The notes beneath the pieces were generated by a model. The model made no database searches. It saw nothing but the letters and a program-made list of their open reading frames with translations, and was not told the DNA's origin. From Sphingomonas aurea (GTDB lineage Bacteria; Pseudomonadota; Alphaproteobacteria; Sphingomonadales; Sphingomonadaceae): a stretch of DNA of 64,000 bases. The translations under genes were made by a program, and so were the position numbers. Where the stretch lies: positions 1 to 64,000 of the forward strand of contig NZ_JAUUDS010000009.1 of NCBI RefSeq assembly GCF_030678875.1, read 5' to 3'. Below, piece after piece: positions 49,262-58,837 of the stretch (its first letter is position 1; each line of letters opens with the position of its first letter).

Positions 49262-49522
49262 TCACACCGAAGACGGTGCGTCCGCCTTTGCCTCCAGCGC
49301 GTCGAGCCGGGCGCGGAGCGCGTCGGCCTCGTCGCGGGCGGCGACGGCCATCGCCTTCACCGTCTCGAACTCCTCGCGGCTGACGAAGTCGAGGCCGCCG
49401 ATCCACTCGCGGGCGCGGCCGCGGGCGCTCTGCTCGGCCTCGCGGCCCATGCCGGCGACGGTGCCGGCGAAGCCGTTGATGACCTTGGCGAAATCGTCGA
49501 AGATGCGATTGTCGGACTGCAT
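49262..49522 (-). CDS. ubiK: Ubiquinone biosynthesis accessory factor UbiK-like (BMFP)
   Basis: 86 residues. Membrane fusogenic/BMFP family protein; in gammaproteobacteria UbiK helps late ubiquinone synthesis steps. MQSDNRIFDDFAKVINGFAG and GLDFVSREEFETVK are characteristic, followed by a C-terminal coiled coil (ALRARLDALEAK). First gene of a ubiK-ybjN-proC run on the minus strand. Confidence 0.88.
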   Translation of the reverse strand: MQSDNRIFDDFAKVINGFAGTVAGMGREAEQSARGRAREWIGGLDFVSREEFETVKAMAVAARDEADALRARLDALEAKADAPSSV

Positions 49523-49559
49523 GGGGGTTCCCGGATGGGCGGGGACAGCCCGCCTGTTG

Positions 49560-50135
49560 CTACAGCATCTGGGATGTGTGCGGAGGCGACGCAACCCCTA
49601 CGCCGTCGGGATTGAGCTGGCCGATCCGCCAGGTCAGCACCCCGGCAAAGCTGATCCACACCAGATAGGGAACCACCAGCCACGCCGCGACGGTGCGGAC
49701 GCGCGCGAACAGGACGGTGGCGACGATGCCGCTGGCGAGCATCGCGACGATCAGCCAGAACGCCGCATCGATCCGGTGCGCGCCGAAGAACAGGGGCGTC
49801 CAGCCGAGCGACAGGCCGAAACTGACGACGAACGCCAGGATCGCCGCCGCGCGCCCGCGGGCGCCGCGTGCGTTGAGCACGATCGCGACGGCGAGGCCGA
49901 GCAGGATGTAGAGCGTCGTCCAGGCGACCGGGAACAGCCAGTCGGGCGGGGTCTGCGCCGGCTTCACCAGCGCGGCGTACCAGGCATTGTCACCCCCCGC
50001 GACGACAGCGCGGCCGGACGCGAAGCCGAGCAACAGCACCAGCGGCACGGTGACGACCGCCCAGCGCAGGAACGACATTCTGAGCTGACCCTTCGACGCG
50101 ATACCGCCCACAGATGCTCCTATCCGTCCGTCCAT
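49560..50135 (-). CDS. tspO: TspO/MBR family membrane protein
   Basis: Five-helix membrane protein that binds tetrapyrroles and other ligands. 191 residues from ATG at 50135, chosen because GAGG sits 7 bases upstream; ATG at 50078 is a shorter choice. Family features: PPDWLFPVAWTTLYILLGLA, SLGWTPLFFGAH and VPYLVWISFAGVLTWRI. Close relatives regulate photosynthesis or stress genes in alphaproteobacteria. Confidence 0.9.
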   Translation of the reverse strand: MDGRIGASVGGIASKGQLRMSFLRWAVVTVPLVLLLGFASGRAVVAGGDNAWYAALVKPAQTPPDWLFPVAWTTLYILLGLAVAIVLNARGARGRAAAILAFVVSFGLSLGWTPLFFGAHRIDAAFWLIVAMLASGIVATVLFARVRTVAAWLVVPYLVWISFAGVLTWRIGQLNPDGVGVASPPHTSQML

Positions 50136-50274
50136 TCGACGACCTCGCAGATCTTCCTGCCGCATGACGCGCCACGCGGCAACGGGTTGCGCGTGTCGTC
50201 GTGGGACGGTGACTTGTTTCGGGACGGTGATCTGTCTCGGGGCGGGCGCTGCTCGCATTGCCCACTCCCCCAAT

Positions 50275-50302
50275 CGTCACCCGCGCGAACGCCGGGATGA
50301 CG
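50275..50302. repeat. Short family A-like hairpin
   Basis: CGTCACCCGCGCGAACGCCG followed by GGATGACGG forms a single small stem. It lies in the 183-base gap between the tspO start and the tlyA stop. Confidence 0.45.
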
Positions 50303-50318
50303 GCGGGGGACATCGCGT

Positions 50319-51056
50319 CTATTCCCCGCGCACCGCCGCGATCAGGAACTCGACATTGCCTTCGGGGCCGGTGATCGGGCTGGCGGTGAGCGCCGCTACG
50401 GACCAGCCCTGCGCCTCGACCCAGTCCGCCACCACGCGGCAGACGCGGTCATGGACTGCCGGGTCGCGGACGACGCCCCCCTTGCCGACCTCTTCCCGCC
50501 CCGCCTCGAACTGTGGTTTGATGAGGGCGAGCAGCCGCGCGGACGGCGCGGCGAAGGTCAGCGGGCGCTCCAGCACCTTGGCCAGCCCGATGAAGCTGGC
50601 GTCGCAGACGATCAGGTCGACCGGTTCCGGGATATGATCGGCGGTCAGGATGCGGGCGCTGGTCTGTTCGTGGACGACGACGCGCGGATCCTGGCGCAGC
50701 TTCCACGCCAGCTGGTTGGTGCCGCTGTCGACCGCATAGACGCGCGCGGCGCCGCGGGTCAGCAGCACGTCGGTGAAGCCGCCGGTCGACGAGCCGACAT
50801 CGATCGCCACCGCCCCGGTCACGTCCCAGCCGACATGGTCGAGCCCGTGCGCCAGCTTGATGCCGCCGCGCGAAACCCAGGGGTGGTCGCGGCCGCGCAC
50901 GTCGAGCACGGTGTCGTCGGGCAGCTGCTGGCCGGGCTTGTCGACCTTGCGGTCGCCGGCAAAGACCAGGCCCGCCATGATGAGCGCCTGCGCGCGCGAC
51001 CGCGACTCGGCGAGCCCGCGATCGACGAGCATCTGGTCGGCGCGCTGCTTGGCCAT
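50319..51056 (-). CDS. tlyA: TlyA family rRNA methyltransferase / hemolysin
   Basis: 2'-O-methyltransferase of the TlyA family, which in mycobacteria modifies 16S and 23S rRNA. 245 residues from ATG at 51056. An S4 RNA-binding domain at residues 5-65 (RADQMLVDRGLAESRSRAQA) is followed by a FtsJ-like methyltransferase with VAIDVGSSTGGFTDVLL and IVCDASFIGL. An in-frame start at 51179 is less likely. It diverges from the large unknown gene. Confidence 0.93.
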   Translation of the reverse strand: MAKQRADQMLVDRGLAESRSRAQALIMAGLVFAGDRKVDKPGQQLPDDTVLDVRGRDHPWVSRGGIKLAHGLDHVGWDVTGAVAIDVGSSTGGFTDVLLTRGAARVYAVDSGTNQLAWKLRQDPRVVVHEQTSARILTADHIPEPVDLIVCDASFIGLAKVLERPLTFAAPSARLLALIKPQFEAGREEVGKGGVVRDPAVHDRVCRVVADWVEAQGWSVAALTASPITGPEGNVEFLIAAVRGE

Positions 51057-51159
51057 CGCCGCTCCGTACCGGAGGCGCGCGCATTCGCAAGGGGCTGTAG
51101 AGGCGGGGGGTTGCCGCGCCACCGCCCCGGACGCTACGGCAGCGGGCGTGAAAGCCCGC

Positions 51160-53517
51160 ATGATCCTTCGCGCCGGCATGGTCGCGGCGAGCGCGCTGGC
51201 GACGGCGGTCGCCGCGCAGGTCGCGCCCTATGACCTGGCCGGGCCCCGGCTGAACGTCACCGTGACGCATGGCGATGGCCAGGGCGCAACGACGCTGCCG
51301 ATCGCGGCGGTGCCCAATCTGACCGCCGGCGACCGGCTGACGATCACCGCCGACCTGCCCCAGGACCAGTCCGCCCATTACCTGCTGGTCGTCGCCTTCC
51401 TGCGCGGCGCGACCAATCCGCCGCCGAAGAAATGGTTCTTCGAGGGCGAGACGTGGAAGGCGAAGGGCCGCACGCTGCGCATCACCGTGCCCGATGGCGC
51501 GCAGCAGGCGATCGCGTTCCTGGCGCCGGCGACCGGCGGCGATTTCGGCACGGTGGTCGACGCGGTGCGCGGCCGGCCGGGCGCGTTCGTGCGCGCGTCG
51601 CAGGACCTGAACCAGGCCTCGCTCGATCGCGCCCGGCTCGACGCCTATGTCGCCGGGATCAACGCGCGCGATACCGAAGGCGGCGTGCGGCTGGAGCAGG
51701 TGTCGCCGCTCCTGGCGCGCAGCCTGTCGATCCGGCTGAAGGACGATTGCCTGACCAAGCCGGCCGAACTGCAGGCCGGCTGCCTGACCGGCGGCAGCGA
51801 CGCGCTGGTGCTGAGCGACGGGCACAGCAGCTCGATCGCCGAGGCGCTGACCGGCACGCCGACCGACCTGGCCTATCAGCTGAGCGCGACGCCGCAGGGC
51901 GGTTACGGCTATTACAGCCCCTATATCGGCGTGGTGCGCGACGTCGCGCGCATCCTGGGCGCGTTCCGCACCGCGAACTACCAGTATATCCCGGCACTGG
52001 CGACGCATGACGGCGACGGGCTGAAGCTGTTGCTGAACGCGGTGCCGTCGTTCGGCAAGCCCAAGTCGGTGCTGGTCGCCGCCCTGCCCGCGGTCGCTCC
52101 GCCCAGCCCGCCGCCGCTGCGCGCGACGCATCCGGGTGTCGCCTATTGCCTGACGCGGCCGGGGCTGGTGCTGCCGGTAGAGGGCGCGCCGCTGATCCAC
52201 GCCACCGCCTATGCCCGCGACCTGGCGCTCAGGGTGACGGCGAAGGACGGGCGCGAGGTCGACCTGCCGCTGGTGCCCGATGCCGAGCAGGGCGGCGTGC
52301 GAGTCCGCACCGACGCGCTGAAGCCCGACAGGTTCGATGCCGAGCTGACCGGACGGCTGCACGGCCGCTGGGGGTTCGAGCCGTTCGAGGGGCCGCGCTT
52401 CGCGCTCCAGAATCCGCAAGGCTCGAACTGGCGCGCGCCCGACAAGGCCGGGGACGGGTCGGGCGAGCTGGTGGTCGGGCGCGACAACCCGCTGCCGCTG
52501 GCGGGCGCGGGCGGCGCCTGCGTCGATGCGATGACGCTGAAGCTGGCGAACGGCACCACCCGGCCGGTCGCGTGGGAGGCGAAGAAGGGCGGCGGCGTGA
52601 TCGCGACGCTGCCGCTTGCCGGGGTGGCGCCGGGCGACATGAGCCTGCGCGTCCAGCTGGCCGGCATGACCGAGCCGGCGACGATCCCGCTCACCGCCTA
52701 TGCCGAGGCGGGGCGGATCGACGGCTTCACCCTCCACGCCGGCGACCGCGACGGAGTGCTGACCGGCGCGCGGCTCGACATGGTCAAGGGCTTGAGCGTC
52801 GACGGCAAGACGTTCCGGCCGGGCGCGCTGGTGCGGGTGGCAGGGGGCGACCGGCTGACCATGACGGCCGACGCGGTGCCGGCGCTGGCGGACGGCAAGA
52901 GCGGGCGGGTGACGCTGGCCGATGGGCGGACCGCGGCGGTCAAGGTGACGCTGGCGCCGGCGCGGCCTGCGGCGACGCTGATCGCGCGGACGGTGACGCC
53001 GCCCGACGGTGCGCTGACGGTAGCTTTACCGGATGGCGTCGTGTCCCAGCGCGACCGGCTGACCTTCTCGGTCCGCGCGGGCGAGGCGACGCGGTTCGCG
53101 CCGGGCGACCGGGTGGAGGTGGCGGCCGGCGACGCGACCGCGACCGTGCCGCTGCGCCTGCAAGACGCGGGCGTCGCGATCGCCAGCCTGGCGCCGGGCG
53201 AGGCACTGGGCGCGGGCACGGCGGGGCCGCTGCGCTTCCGGGTGGTGCAGGGTGACGCGGCCGGGGACTGGCAGCCGCTCGGCACGCTGGTGCGGGTACC
53301 GGTGCTGCGCGCCGCCGCCTGCGCGGATCGCTGCACGCTGAGCGGGCGCGACCTGTTCCTGCTGAGCGCGGCGGGACCGGTGACGGTGCCGGAGGGCTTT
53401 ACCGGCGAGACGCTGACCCTGCCGACGGAGGCGGCGAAGGACGCGCGGCTGGCGCTGACGCTGCGCGACGACCCGGCCGTCGCGGCTTCGGTCGCAGTCA
53501 CAGCGAAGGGCGGATGA
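51160..53517 (+). CDS. Large exported protein of unknown function
   Basis: 785 residues; not recognised. A signal peptide (RAGMVAASALATAVAAQ) suggests periplasmic or outer-surface location; GTG at 51148 and ATG at 51178 are other starts. Residues 20-130 look beta-rich (LTAGDRLTITADLPQ). Residues about 150-330 contain a C-rich pair around DDCLTKPAELQAGC and a DGHSSSIAEAL stretch. From about 340 it consists of beta-sandwich-like repeats each carrying G-D-RLT/V patterns (VAGGDRLTMTADA, FAPGDRVEVAAGD), as in Ig-like modules. A few Cys pairs (CADRC) could form disulfides. The stop overlaps the Nudix start, so they are co-transcribed. Confidence 0.7.
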   Translation: MILRAGMVAASALATAVAAQVAPYDLAGPRLNVTVTHGDGQGATTLPIAAVPNLTAGDRLTITADLPQDQSAHYLLVVAFLRGATNPPPKKWFFEGETWKAKGRTLRITVPDGAQQAIAFLAPATGGDFGTVVDAVRGRPGAFVRASQDLNQASLDRARLDAYVAGINARDTEGGVRLEQVSPLLARSLSIRLKDDCLTKPAELQAGCLTGGSDALVLSDGHSSSIAEALTGTPTDLAYQLSATPQGGYGYYSPYIGVVRDVARILGAFRTANYQYIPALATHDGDGLKLLLNAVPSFGKPKSVLVAALPAVAPPSPPPLRATHPGVAYCLTRPGLVLPVEGAPLIHATAYARDLALRVTAKDGREVDLPLVPDAEQGGVRVRTDALKPDRFDAELTGRLHGRWGFEPFEGPRFALQNPQGSNWRAPDKAGDGSGELVVGRDNPLPLAGAGGACVDAMTLKLANGTTRPVAWEAKKGGGVIATLPLAGVAPGDMSLRVQLAGMTEPATIPLTAYAEAGRIDGFTLHAGDRDGVLTGARLDMVKGLSVDGKTFRPGALVRVAGGDRLTMTADAVPALADGKSGRVTLADGRTAAVKVTLAPARPAATLIARTVTPPDGALTVALPDGVVSQRDRLTFSVRAGEATRFAPGDRVEVAAGDATATVPLRLQDAGVAIASLAPGEALGAGTAGPLRFRVVQGDAAGDWQPLGTLVRVPVLRAAACADRCTLSGRDLFLLSAAGPVTVPEGFTGETLTLPTEAAKDARLALTLRDDPAVAASVAVTAKGG

Positions 53518-54056
53518 CGGCCGAGATCGAGACGCTGTCGTCGCGCATCGCCTATCGCAACCGCTGGATCCGGGTGCGCGAGGACGAGATCCGGCGGGCG
53601 GACGGCTCGACCGGGCTCTACGGCGTGGTCGAGCGCGCCGACTTCGCGGTGATCGTCCCGCTGGAGGCGGACGGGTCGCTGCATCTGGTCGAACAGTATC
53701 GCTACCCGGTCGGCGGACGATATTGGGAATTGCCGCAGGGCGCGTGGGAGGATCGGCCGGGGGTCGAGCCCGCGACGCTGGCGCGCGGCGAGTTGCAGGA
53801 GGAAACCGGGCTGGTCGCGGGGCGGATGACGCACCTCGGCCACCTGCTGCTGGCGCCCGGCCTGGCGACGCAGGGCTATGACGTGTTCCTGGCCGAGGAC
53901 CCGTCGCGGACCGAGACGGCGCTGGAGGTGGAGGAGCAGGGATTGATCGCGCGCCGCTTCACCCGCGCCGAGGTCGAGGCGATGATCGACGCGGGCGCGA
54001 TCAAGGACGCGACGACGATCGCCGCGCTGGCGCTCATGGACCGTCGCTGCCGCTGA
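53514..54056 (+). CDS. Nudix hydrolase, ADP-ribose pyrophosphatase-like
   Basis: 180 residues. Nucleoside-diphosphate-linked hydrolase, probably acting on ADP-ribose or similar. The Nudix box reads QGAWEDRPGVEPATLARGEL then QEETGL; the Arg before the first Glu is replaced by Gly with Arg one place earlier, which I take as a subgroup feature. The ADPRase-type pro-Trp pattern (YWELPQG) is present. Start ATGA overlaps the upstream gene. It ends 15 bases from the convergent aldo-keto reductase. Confidence 0.9.
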   Translation: MTAEIETLSSRIAYRNRWIRVREDEIRRADGSTGLYGVVERADFAVIVPLEADGSLHLVEQYRYPVGGRYWELPQGAWEDRPGVEPATLARGELQEETGLVAGRMTHLGHLLLAPGLATQGYDVFLAEDPSRTETALEVEEQGLIARRFTRAEVEAMIDAGAIKDATTIAALALMDRRCR

Positions 54057-54071
54057 TCGCGAACGCCGCGA

Positions 54072-55085
54072 TCAGGCGAGTACCGCGTCGATCGCGGCGA
54101 CCTCGTCCTCGGTCAGCGGCGGCGCGGCGGCGGCGTCGAGCAGCTGGTCGAGCTGCTCCACCGTCCGCGCGCCGACCAGGGTCGAGGTGACGCGACGGTC
54201 GCGCAGCGTCCAGCCGAGCGCCAGCTGTGCCAGCCGCTGCCCACGTTTCCGGGCGATCGCGTCGAGCGCGCGCAGCTGGTCGCGCAGGGCGTCGGTCAGC
54301 CGGTCGGGGGTCAGCGTCCGCGCCTTGGCCAGCCGGGTACCGGCGGCGGGCGCCCCCTCCCCCAGATATTTGTCGGTCAACAGGCCCTGCGCCAGCGGCG
54401 AGAAGACGATGCAGCCCGCGCCGACCTCTTCCAGCGCACCCAGCAGCCCGTCCTCGATCCCGCGGTCGAGCATCGAGTAGCGCGGCTGGTGGATGGTCAG
54501 CGGCACGCGCTCCTCCGCCAGCAGTCGGGCGGCCCGGCGGGTCGCTTCGGGCGTGTAGCTCGATATGCCGATATAGAGCGCCTTGCCCTGGCGGTGCAGC
54601 TGGGCGAGCGCCGCGCAGGTTTCCTCCAGCGGCACCGTCTCGTCCATGCGGTGCGAGTAGAAGATATCGACATAGTCCAGGCCCATGCGGGCAAGGCTCT
54701 GGTCGCAGCTGGCGATGATGTATTTGCGGCTGCCCGAGGGGCCGCCATAGGGGCCGGGCCACATGTCGAATCCGGCCTTGGTCGACACGATCAGCTCGTC
54801 GCGGAACGGCGCGAAATCCGACGCCATCCAGCGGCCGAAATTCTCCTCGGCCGAGCCGTAGGGCGGCCCGTAATTGTTGGCGAGGTCGAAATGGGTGACG
54901 CCGCGGTCGAAGGCGCGGCGGAGCAGCGCGCGCCCCGTCTCGAACACGTCGTCGCCGCCGAAATTCTGCCAGAGGCCAAGCGAGATGGCCGGCAGGTCGA
55001 GCCCGCTGCGGCCGACCCGGCGATACGGCATGCGTCCGTCATAGCGCTGCGGGTCGGGGCGGTAGGGGTCGGGAACGCGGGCCAT
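54072..55085 (-). CDS. Aldo/keto reductase (YghZ-like)
   Basis: NADPH-dependent reductase, 337 residues. Catalytic residues appear as Asp and Tyr in [13 protein letters not shown], Lys in [10 protein letters not shown] and His in DIFYSHRMD. The [15 protein letters not shown] opening and the NFGGD stretch are characteristic of the YghZ/Gpr group that reduces L-glyceraldehyde-3-phosphate and methylglyoxal. It diverges from galT by 117 bases. Confidence 0.92.
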   Translation of the reverse strand: MARVPDPYRPDPQRYDGRMPYRRVGRSGLDLPAISLGLWQNFGGDDVFETGRALLRRAFDRGVTHFDLANNYGPPYGSAEENFGRWMASDFAPFRDELIVSTKAGFDMWPGPYGGPSGSRKYIIASCDQSLARMGLDYVDIFYSHRMDETVPLEETCAALAQLHRQGKALYIGISSYTPEATRRAARLLAEERVPLTIHQPRYSMLDRGIEDGLLGALEEVGAGCIVFSPLAQGLLTDKYLGEGAPAAGTRLAKARTLTPDRLTDALRDQLRALDAIARKRGQRLAQLALGWTLRDRRVTSTLVGARTVEQLDQLLDAAAAPPLTEDEVAAIDAVLA

Positions 55086-55202
55086 GTGTGTCTCCTCGGC
55101 GCGTGGCTTAGGCCGGAACGGCACGTGACGGGAAGACGGGTTCGCGTCGCGTCGTTGCAGCGCCCGGCCCGCCCGCGTAGGAGCGCCGGACGAGAGGGCC
55201 CG

Positions 55203-56231
55203 ATGACGTTCGACGCGACCGACCACCCGCACCGCCGCCGCAACCTGCTGACCGATGAATGGGTGCTCGTGTCCCCGCACCGCGCGCGCCGGCCGTGGCA
55301 GGGGGAGGAGGCGCCGCCCGCCCCGCCGCGCGGGCCGTCGCACGATCCGTCCTGCTATCTGTGCGCGGGCAATGTCCGCATGGGTGGCGCGCGCAACCCG
55401 GATTATGCCGGCACCTTCGTCTTCGCCAACGACTTCGCCGCGATGCTGCCCGATACGCCCCCGCCCCCCTCCGACCCGCTGTTCCCGGCCGAGGGCGCGT
55501 GGGGCGAGGCGCGGGTGATCTGCTTCTCGCCCGACCATTCGCGTACCCTGCCCGAGCTGGACGATGCCGCGCGGCGCGCGATCGTCGATACCTGGGCGGC
55601 GCAGTCGGCGGAGCTGGGCGCGCGCTGGAGCCATGTCCAGCTGTTCGAGAACAAGGGCGCGATGATGGGCTGTTCCAGCCCGCATCCGCACGGGCAGGTC
55701 TGGGCGAGCGACTTCGTGCCGCAGCACGTCGCGCGCGAGGACGAGTGCCAGCGCGCGTGGCTGGCGGAAACGGGCGAGGTGCTGCTCGACGCGGTCGCCG
55801 CGCGCGAGGCGGGCGGGGTGCGCGAGGTCGAGGCGAACGCCCACTGGCTGGCGATCGTGCCGTGGTGGGCGGCGTGGCCGTTCGAGACGCTGATCGTCGC
55901 GCGCGATCCCGTCGTGCGGATGGAGGAGCTGTCCGACGCCGCACGCGACGCGCTGGCGCAGCTGCTCGGGCGGCTGATGGCGCGGTACGACAATCTGTTC
56001 GGGGTCAGCTTCCCCTATTCCTTTGGCTGGCACGGCTGTCCGCACGGCATCGCCGATACCAAGCCATGGCGGCTGCACGCGCATGTCTATCCGCCGCTGC
56101 TGCGCTCGGCGACGGTGCGCAAGTTCATGGTCGGCTTCGAGATGCTGGGCGAGCCGCAGCGCGACCTGACCCCCGAGCAGGCGGCCGAACGGCTACGCGC
56201 GGCAAGCCCGATACTGGAGACGAGAGCATGA
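55203..56231 (+). CDS. galT: Galactose-1-phosphate uridylyltransferase
   Basis: Leloir pathway enzyme that exchanges UMP between UDP-glucose and galactose-1-phosphate. 342 residues. Zn-binding CYLCAGN, the active site HPHGQ near residue 160 with upstream SSP, and WHGCPHG. Start ATG 55203. It overlaps galK by ATGA. galE and galM are not in the window. Confidence 0.95.
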   Translation: MTFDATDHPHRRRNLLTDEWVLVSPHRARRPWQGEEAPPAPPRGPSHDPSCYLCAGNVRMGGARNPDYAGTFVFANDFAAMLPDTPPPPSDPLFPAEGAWGEARVICFSPDHSRTLPELDDAARRAIVDTWAAQSAELGARWSHVQLFENKGAMMGCSSPHPHGQVWASDFVPQHVAREDECQRAWLAETGEVLLDAVAAREAGGVREVEANAHWLAIVPWWAAWPFETLIVARDPVVRMEELSDAARDALAQLLGRLMARYDNLFGVSFPYSFGWHGCPHGIADTKPWRLHAHVYPPLLRSATVRKFMVGFEMLGEPQRDLTPEQAAERLRAASPILETRA

Positions 56232-57388
56232 GCGGGTTGCAGGCGCGCGTACTGGAGGGCTTCGCCCGCGCGTTCGGTGGCGCTCCCGATGGGGTCGTTC
56301 GTGCGCCCGGCCGGGTGAACCTGATCGGCGAGCATACCGACTATAATGACGGCTTCGTCCTGCCCTGCGCGATCCCGGTCGAGACGCGGATCGCCTGGCG
56401 CGCGACCGGTGGCGACCGGGTGCGGGTGGTGGCGTGCGAGTTCGGCGACGAGACCGACGACTTCGCGCTGTCGGCACCGATCGCCCATGCCGAGGGCTGG
56501 CGCGAGTATGTGCGGGGCATGGTCGCGACGCTGATCGCCGAGGGCGCGACCCTGCGCGGCGTTGAGCTGGCGATCGTCGGCGACATTCCGCGCGGGACCG
56601 GCCTGTCCTCCTCCGCGTCGCTGGAGGTGGCGGTCGGCCATGCGATGCTGGCGGCGGTCGGCGCCCCGGTCGATGCGACACGGATCGCGGTGCAGGCGCA
56701 GACCGCCGAAAACGACTTCGTCGGCATGAAGTGCGGGGTGATGGACCAGCTCGCCTCGTCCGCCAGCGTCGAGGGCGCGGCGCTGCTGATCGACTGCCGC
56801 TCGCTGGAAACGCGCGCGATCCCGATCCCCGCGGGCACGGCGGTACTGATCGTCCATTCGGGCGTGGTGCGCGGGCTGGTCGAGGGCCATTACAACCGCC
56901 GCCGCGCCGAGTGCGAGGAGGCCGCCGCCGCGCTGGGCATCGCCAAGCTGCGCGATGCCGACATGGCGATGCTCGACGCGGGCAGGATGAGCGCCGAGGC
57001 GGCGGACCGCGCACGCCACGTCATCGGCGAGAATGCGCGCGTCCTCGCCGCCGCCGAGGCGCTGGCGGCAGACGACCTGCCGACGCTCGGCCGGCTAATG
57101 GCGGAGAGCCACGCGTCGATGCGCGACCTGTTCCGGATCACCGTGCCCAAGGTCGACGAACTCGCCGCGACGGCGCAGGCGTTGATCGACCAACATGCTG
57201 GCGGCCGGGGCGGCGCGCGGATGACCGGTGGCGGCTTCGGCGGCGCGGTGGTCGCCGTCGTGCCCGACGATGCGACGGCGGCGGTGGTTGAGGGCCTGCG
57301 CACCCGGTATCGCACGCCCGCAGGCGAACCGCCCGAGATCATGGTCGCACGCGCGGTTGCCGGGGCAGGGCCGGTCGCGGCCGGCTGA
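56228..57388 (+). CDS. galK: Galactokinase
   Basis: GHMP kinase that phosphorylates galactose at C1. 386 residues. Signature [19 protein letters not shown] near residue 28, ATP loop [14 protein letters not shown], and [15 protein letters not shown] near the end. Start ATG 56228 overlaps the galT stop; the long open frame further upstream is a galT shadow. Ends 1 base before the glycosylase start. Confidence 0.95.
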   Translation: MSGLQARVLEGFARAFGGAPDGVVRAPGRVNLIGEHTDYNDGFVLPCAIPVETRIAWRATGGDRVRVVACEFGDETDDFALSAPIAHAEGWREYVRGMVATLIAEGATLRGVELAIVGDIPRGTGLSSSASLEVAVGHAMLAAVGAPVDATRIAVQAQTAENDFVGMKCGVMDQLASSASVEGAALLIDCRSLETRAIPIPAGTAVLIVHSGVVRGLVEGHYNRRRAECEEAAAALGIAKLRDADMAMLDAGRMSAEAADRARHVIGENARVLAAAEALAADDLPTLGRLMAESHASMRDLFRITVPKVDELAATAQALIDQHAGGRGGARMTGGGFGGAVVAVVPDDATAAVVEGLRTRYRTPAGEPPEIMVARAVAGAGPVAAG

Positions 57389-57389
57389 A

Positions 57390-57944
57390 GTGTCACCCGG
57401 TTTCTACGCGCAGCCGGTGGTGGATCTGGCGCGCGCGCTGATCGGGTGCCGGCTGCTGGTCGACGGGGTCGGCGGCACGATCGTCGAGACGGAGGCGTAT
57501 CACGCGGGCGACGCCGCGTCGCACAGCTTCGCCGGCCCGCGGCCACGCACGGCGGCGATGTTCGGGGCGAAGGGACGCGCCTACGTCTATCGCAGCTATG
57601 GCCTGCACTGGTGCATGAACGTGGTCGGCGGGGCGGAGATGGCGGCAGCGGTGCTGCTGCGGGCGATCGAACCGACCGATGGGGTGGCGGCGATGATCGC
57701 GCGGCGGGGCCTGTCTGATCCGCGGCTGCTGTGCGCCGGGCCGGGGCGGCTGTGCCAGGCGCTGGGCATCACCGACGCGCTCGACGGCGCGGCGCTGGAC
57801 GCACCGCCCTTTTCTCTGCTGCCGTGCGAGGGCGAGGCGCCGGCGGTGCTGGTCGGTCCGCGGATCGGGATCACCAAGGCGGTGGCGGAGCCGTGGCGGT
57901 TCGGACTGGCGGGATCGCGGTTCCTCAGCAAGCCGTTTCGGTAA
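57390..57944 (+). CDS. 3-methyladenine DNA glycosylase (AAG/MPG type)
   Basis: Base-excision glycosylase for alkylated purines, 184 residues from GTG at 57390. Family motifs: IVETEAYHAGDAASH (catalytic Glu), GRAYVYRSYGLHWCMN and LCAGPGRLCQALG. It begins one base after galK stops, so it is carried on the galactose operon transcript, without an obvious functional link. Confidence 0.93.
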   Translation: MSPGFYAQPVVDLARALIGCRLLVDGVGGTIVETEAYHAGDAASHSFAGPRPRTAAMFGAKGRAYVYRSYGLHWCMNVVGGAEMAAAVLLRAIEPTDGVAAMIARRGLSDPRLLCAGPGRLCQALGITDALDGAALDAPPFSLLPCEGEAPAVLVGPRIGITKAVAEPWRFGLAGSRFLSKPFR

Positions 57945-57958
57945 CGCGATCCCTTTCC

Positions 57959-57982
57959 GTGTTCCCGCGAAGGCGGGAGCAC
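57959..57982. repeat. Short hairpin GTGTTCCCGC...GCGGGAGCAC
   Basis: GTGTTCCCGC-GAAG-GCGGGAGCAC, a single stem of the family A type lying between the glycosylase and the second Nudix gene. It could act as a transcription attenuator, but no T-run follows. Confidence 0.45.
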
Positions 57983-58053
57983 AAGGTGGGGGACGCGATT
58001 GCTCCCCTGCCCACCGCCGTGCATCATTCTCCAGAGAAACAGGAGGACACTGC

Positions 58054-58524
58054 GTGGCTCTACATCATCGGCTGATCGGCAGGGCGGCGCGGCTGGTGTG
58101 GCGGGTCACACGGCCGCGGACGATCGGGGTGCGCGCGGTGCTGCTCGATCAGGACGACCGCGTCGCGCTGGTGCGGCACACCTATACCGACGCCTGGTAC
58201 CTGCCCGGTGGCGGCGTGAAGAAGGGCGAAAGCGTCGAGGCCGCACTGTTCCGCGAATTGCGCGAAGAGGTCGCGGTCGCCGATGCGGCGATCGAGCGGG
58301 TGCTTGGCATCTATCACAGTCGGGCCGAGGGGAAGGACGACCATGTCGTCATCTACGTCTGCCGCACGCGATCGCGCGGCGATGACCTGGCGCGCGCCGA
58401 CCTGATGGAGATCGCGCAGGCCGGCTGGTTCCCGCTCGACACGCTGCCCGCCTCCCTGTCGGCGGCGACCGGACGGCGGGTGGCGGAGTATCGCCGCGGC
58501 GCGACCGGCAGCGGCGCCTGGTAG
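58054..58524 (+). CDS. Nudix domain hydrolase
   Basis: 156 residues from GTG at 58054 with a strong AGGAGG at 58041-58046. Nudix box LPGGGVKKGESVEAALFREL then REEVAV, with the final Gly of the consensus replaced by Ala. The N-terminus (RLVWRVTRPRTIGVRAVLLD) is basic. Substrate unknown. It stands between a short hairpin and the MITE-like element. Confidence 0.88.
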   Translation: MALHHRLIGRAARLVWRVTRPRTIGVRAVLLDQDDRVALVRHTYTDAWYLPGGGVKKGESVEAALFRELREEVAVADAAIERVLGIYHSRAEGKDDHVVIYVCRTRSRGDDLARADLMEIAQAGWFPLDTLPASLSAATGRRVAEYRRGATGSGAW

Positions 58525-58837
58525 CGTTCGGACGCTTGATCCACGCGGTTCGAACCAGCCACTTTGCCTCCCCGACGAAGGCCGGCGTGACGAAGGGCGA
58601 TGCTCATCATCAACGCCCCCAACTGGACCCTGACCGGCTCGGGAGCTTTGCAAAACTCACCTCGTCATGCCGGGCCTGTCCCGGCATCCACCGAGCCACA
58701 CTCCCTCAAGCCGCGGTCTTTGCGAAACAGTGGATGCCGGGACGAGCCCGGCATGACGGGAGGAGAGGCACGGGCACGGACTTTTGCAAAGCTCCCGCCT
58801 GCCTCGGCGAGGTGCTTCGATTTCGCGGGATCACGCT
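58525..58837. other. Intergenic stretch filled by repeats
   Basis: 313 bases with no supported gene. It holds a degraded family A unit around 58569-58592 (CCCCGACGAAGGCCGGCGTG) and the MITE-like inverted repeat at 58641-58796. Confidence 0.6.
58641..58796. mobile_element. MITE-like 156-bp element with 15-bp perfect inverted ends
   Basis: GGGAGCTTTGCAAAA at 58641-58655 and its exact complement TTTTGCAAAGCTCCC at 58782-58796. Inside, a second inverted pair (CGTCATGCCGGGC from 58663 and GCCCGGCATGACG ending 58758) is related to family A. Almost the whole element could fold into a hairpin. No target-site duplication was clear and it encodes nothing. Confidence 0.65.

Noticed and set aside
53730..53820. 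Defective Nudix box (Arg to Gly) as sign of inactivity
   Set aside because: The QGAWE...ARGEL...EETGL form with shifted Arg looks like a subgroup variant, and all Glu residues needed for metal binding are present.
54072..56084. A 670-residue fusion of aldo-keto reductase with an N-terminal extension
   Set aside because: The extension is antisense to galT, and a good ATG at 55085 gives a normal-length reductase.
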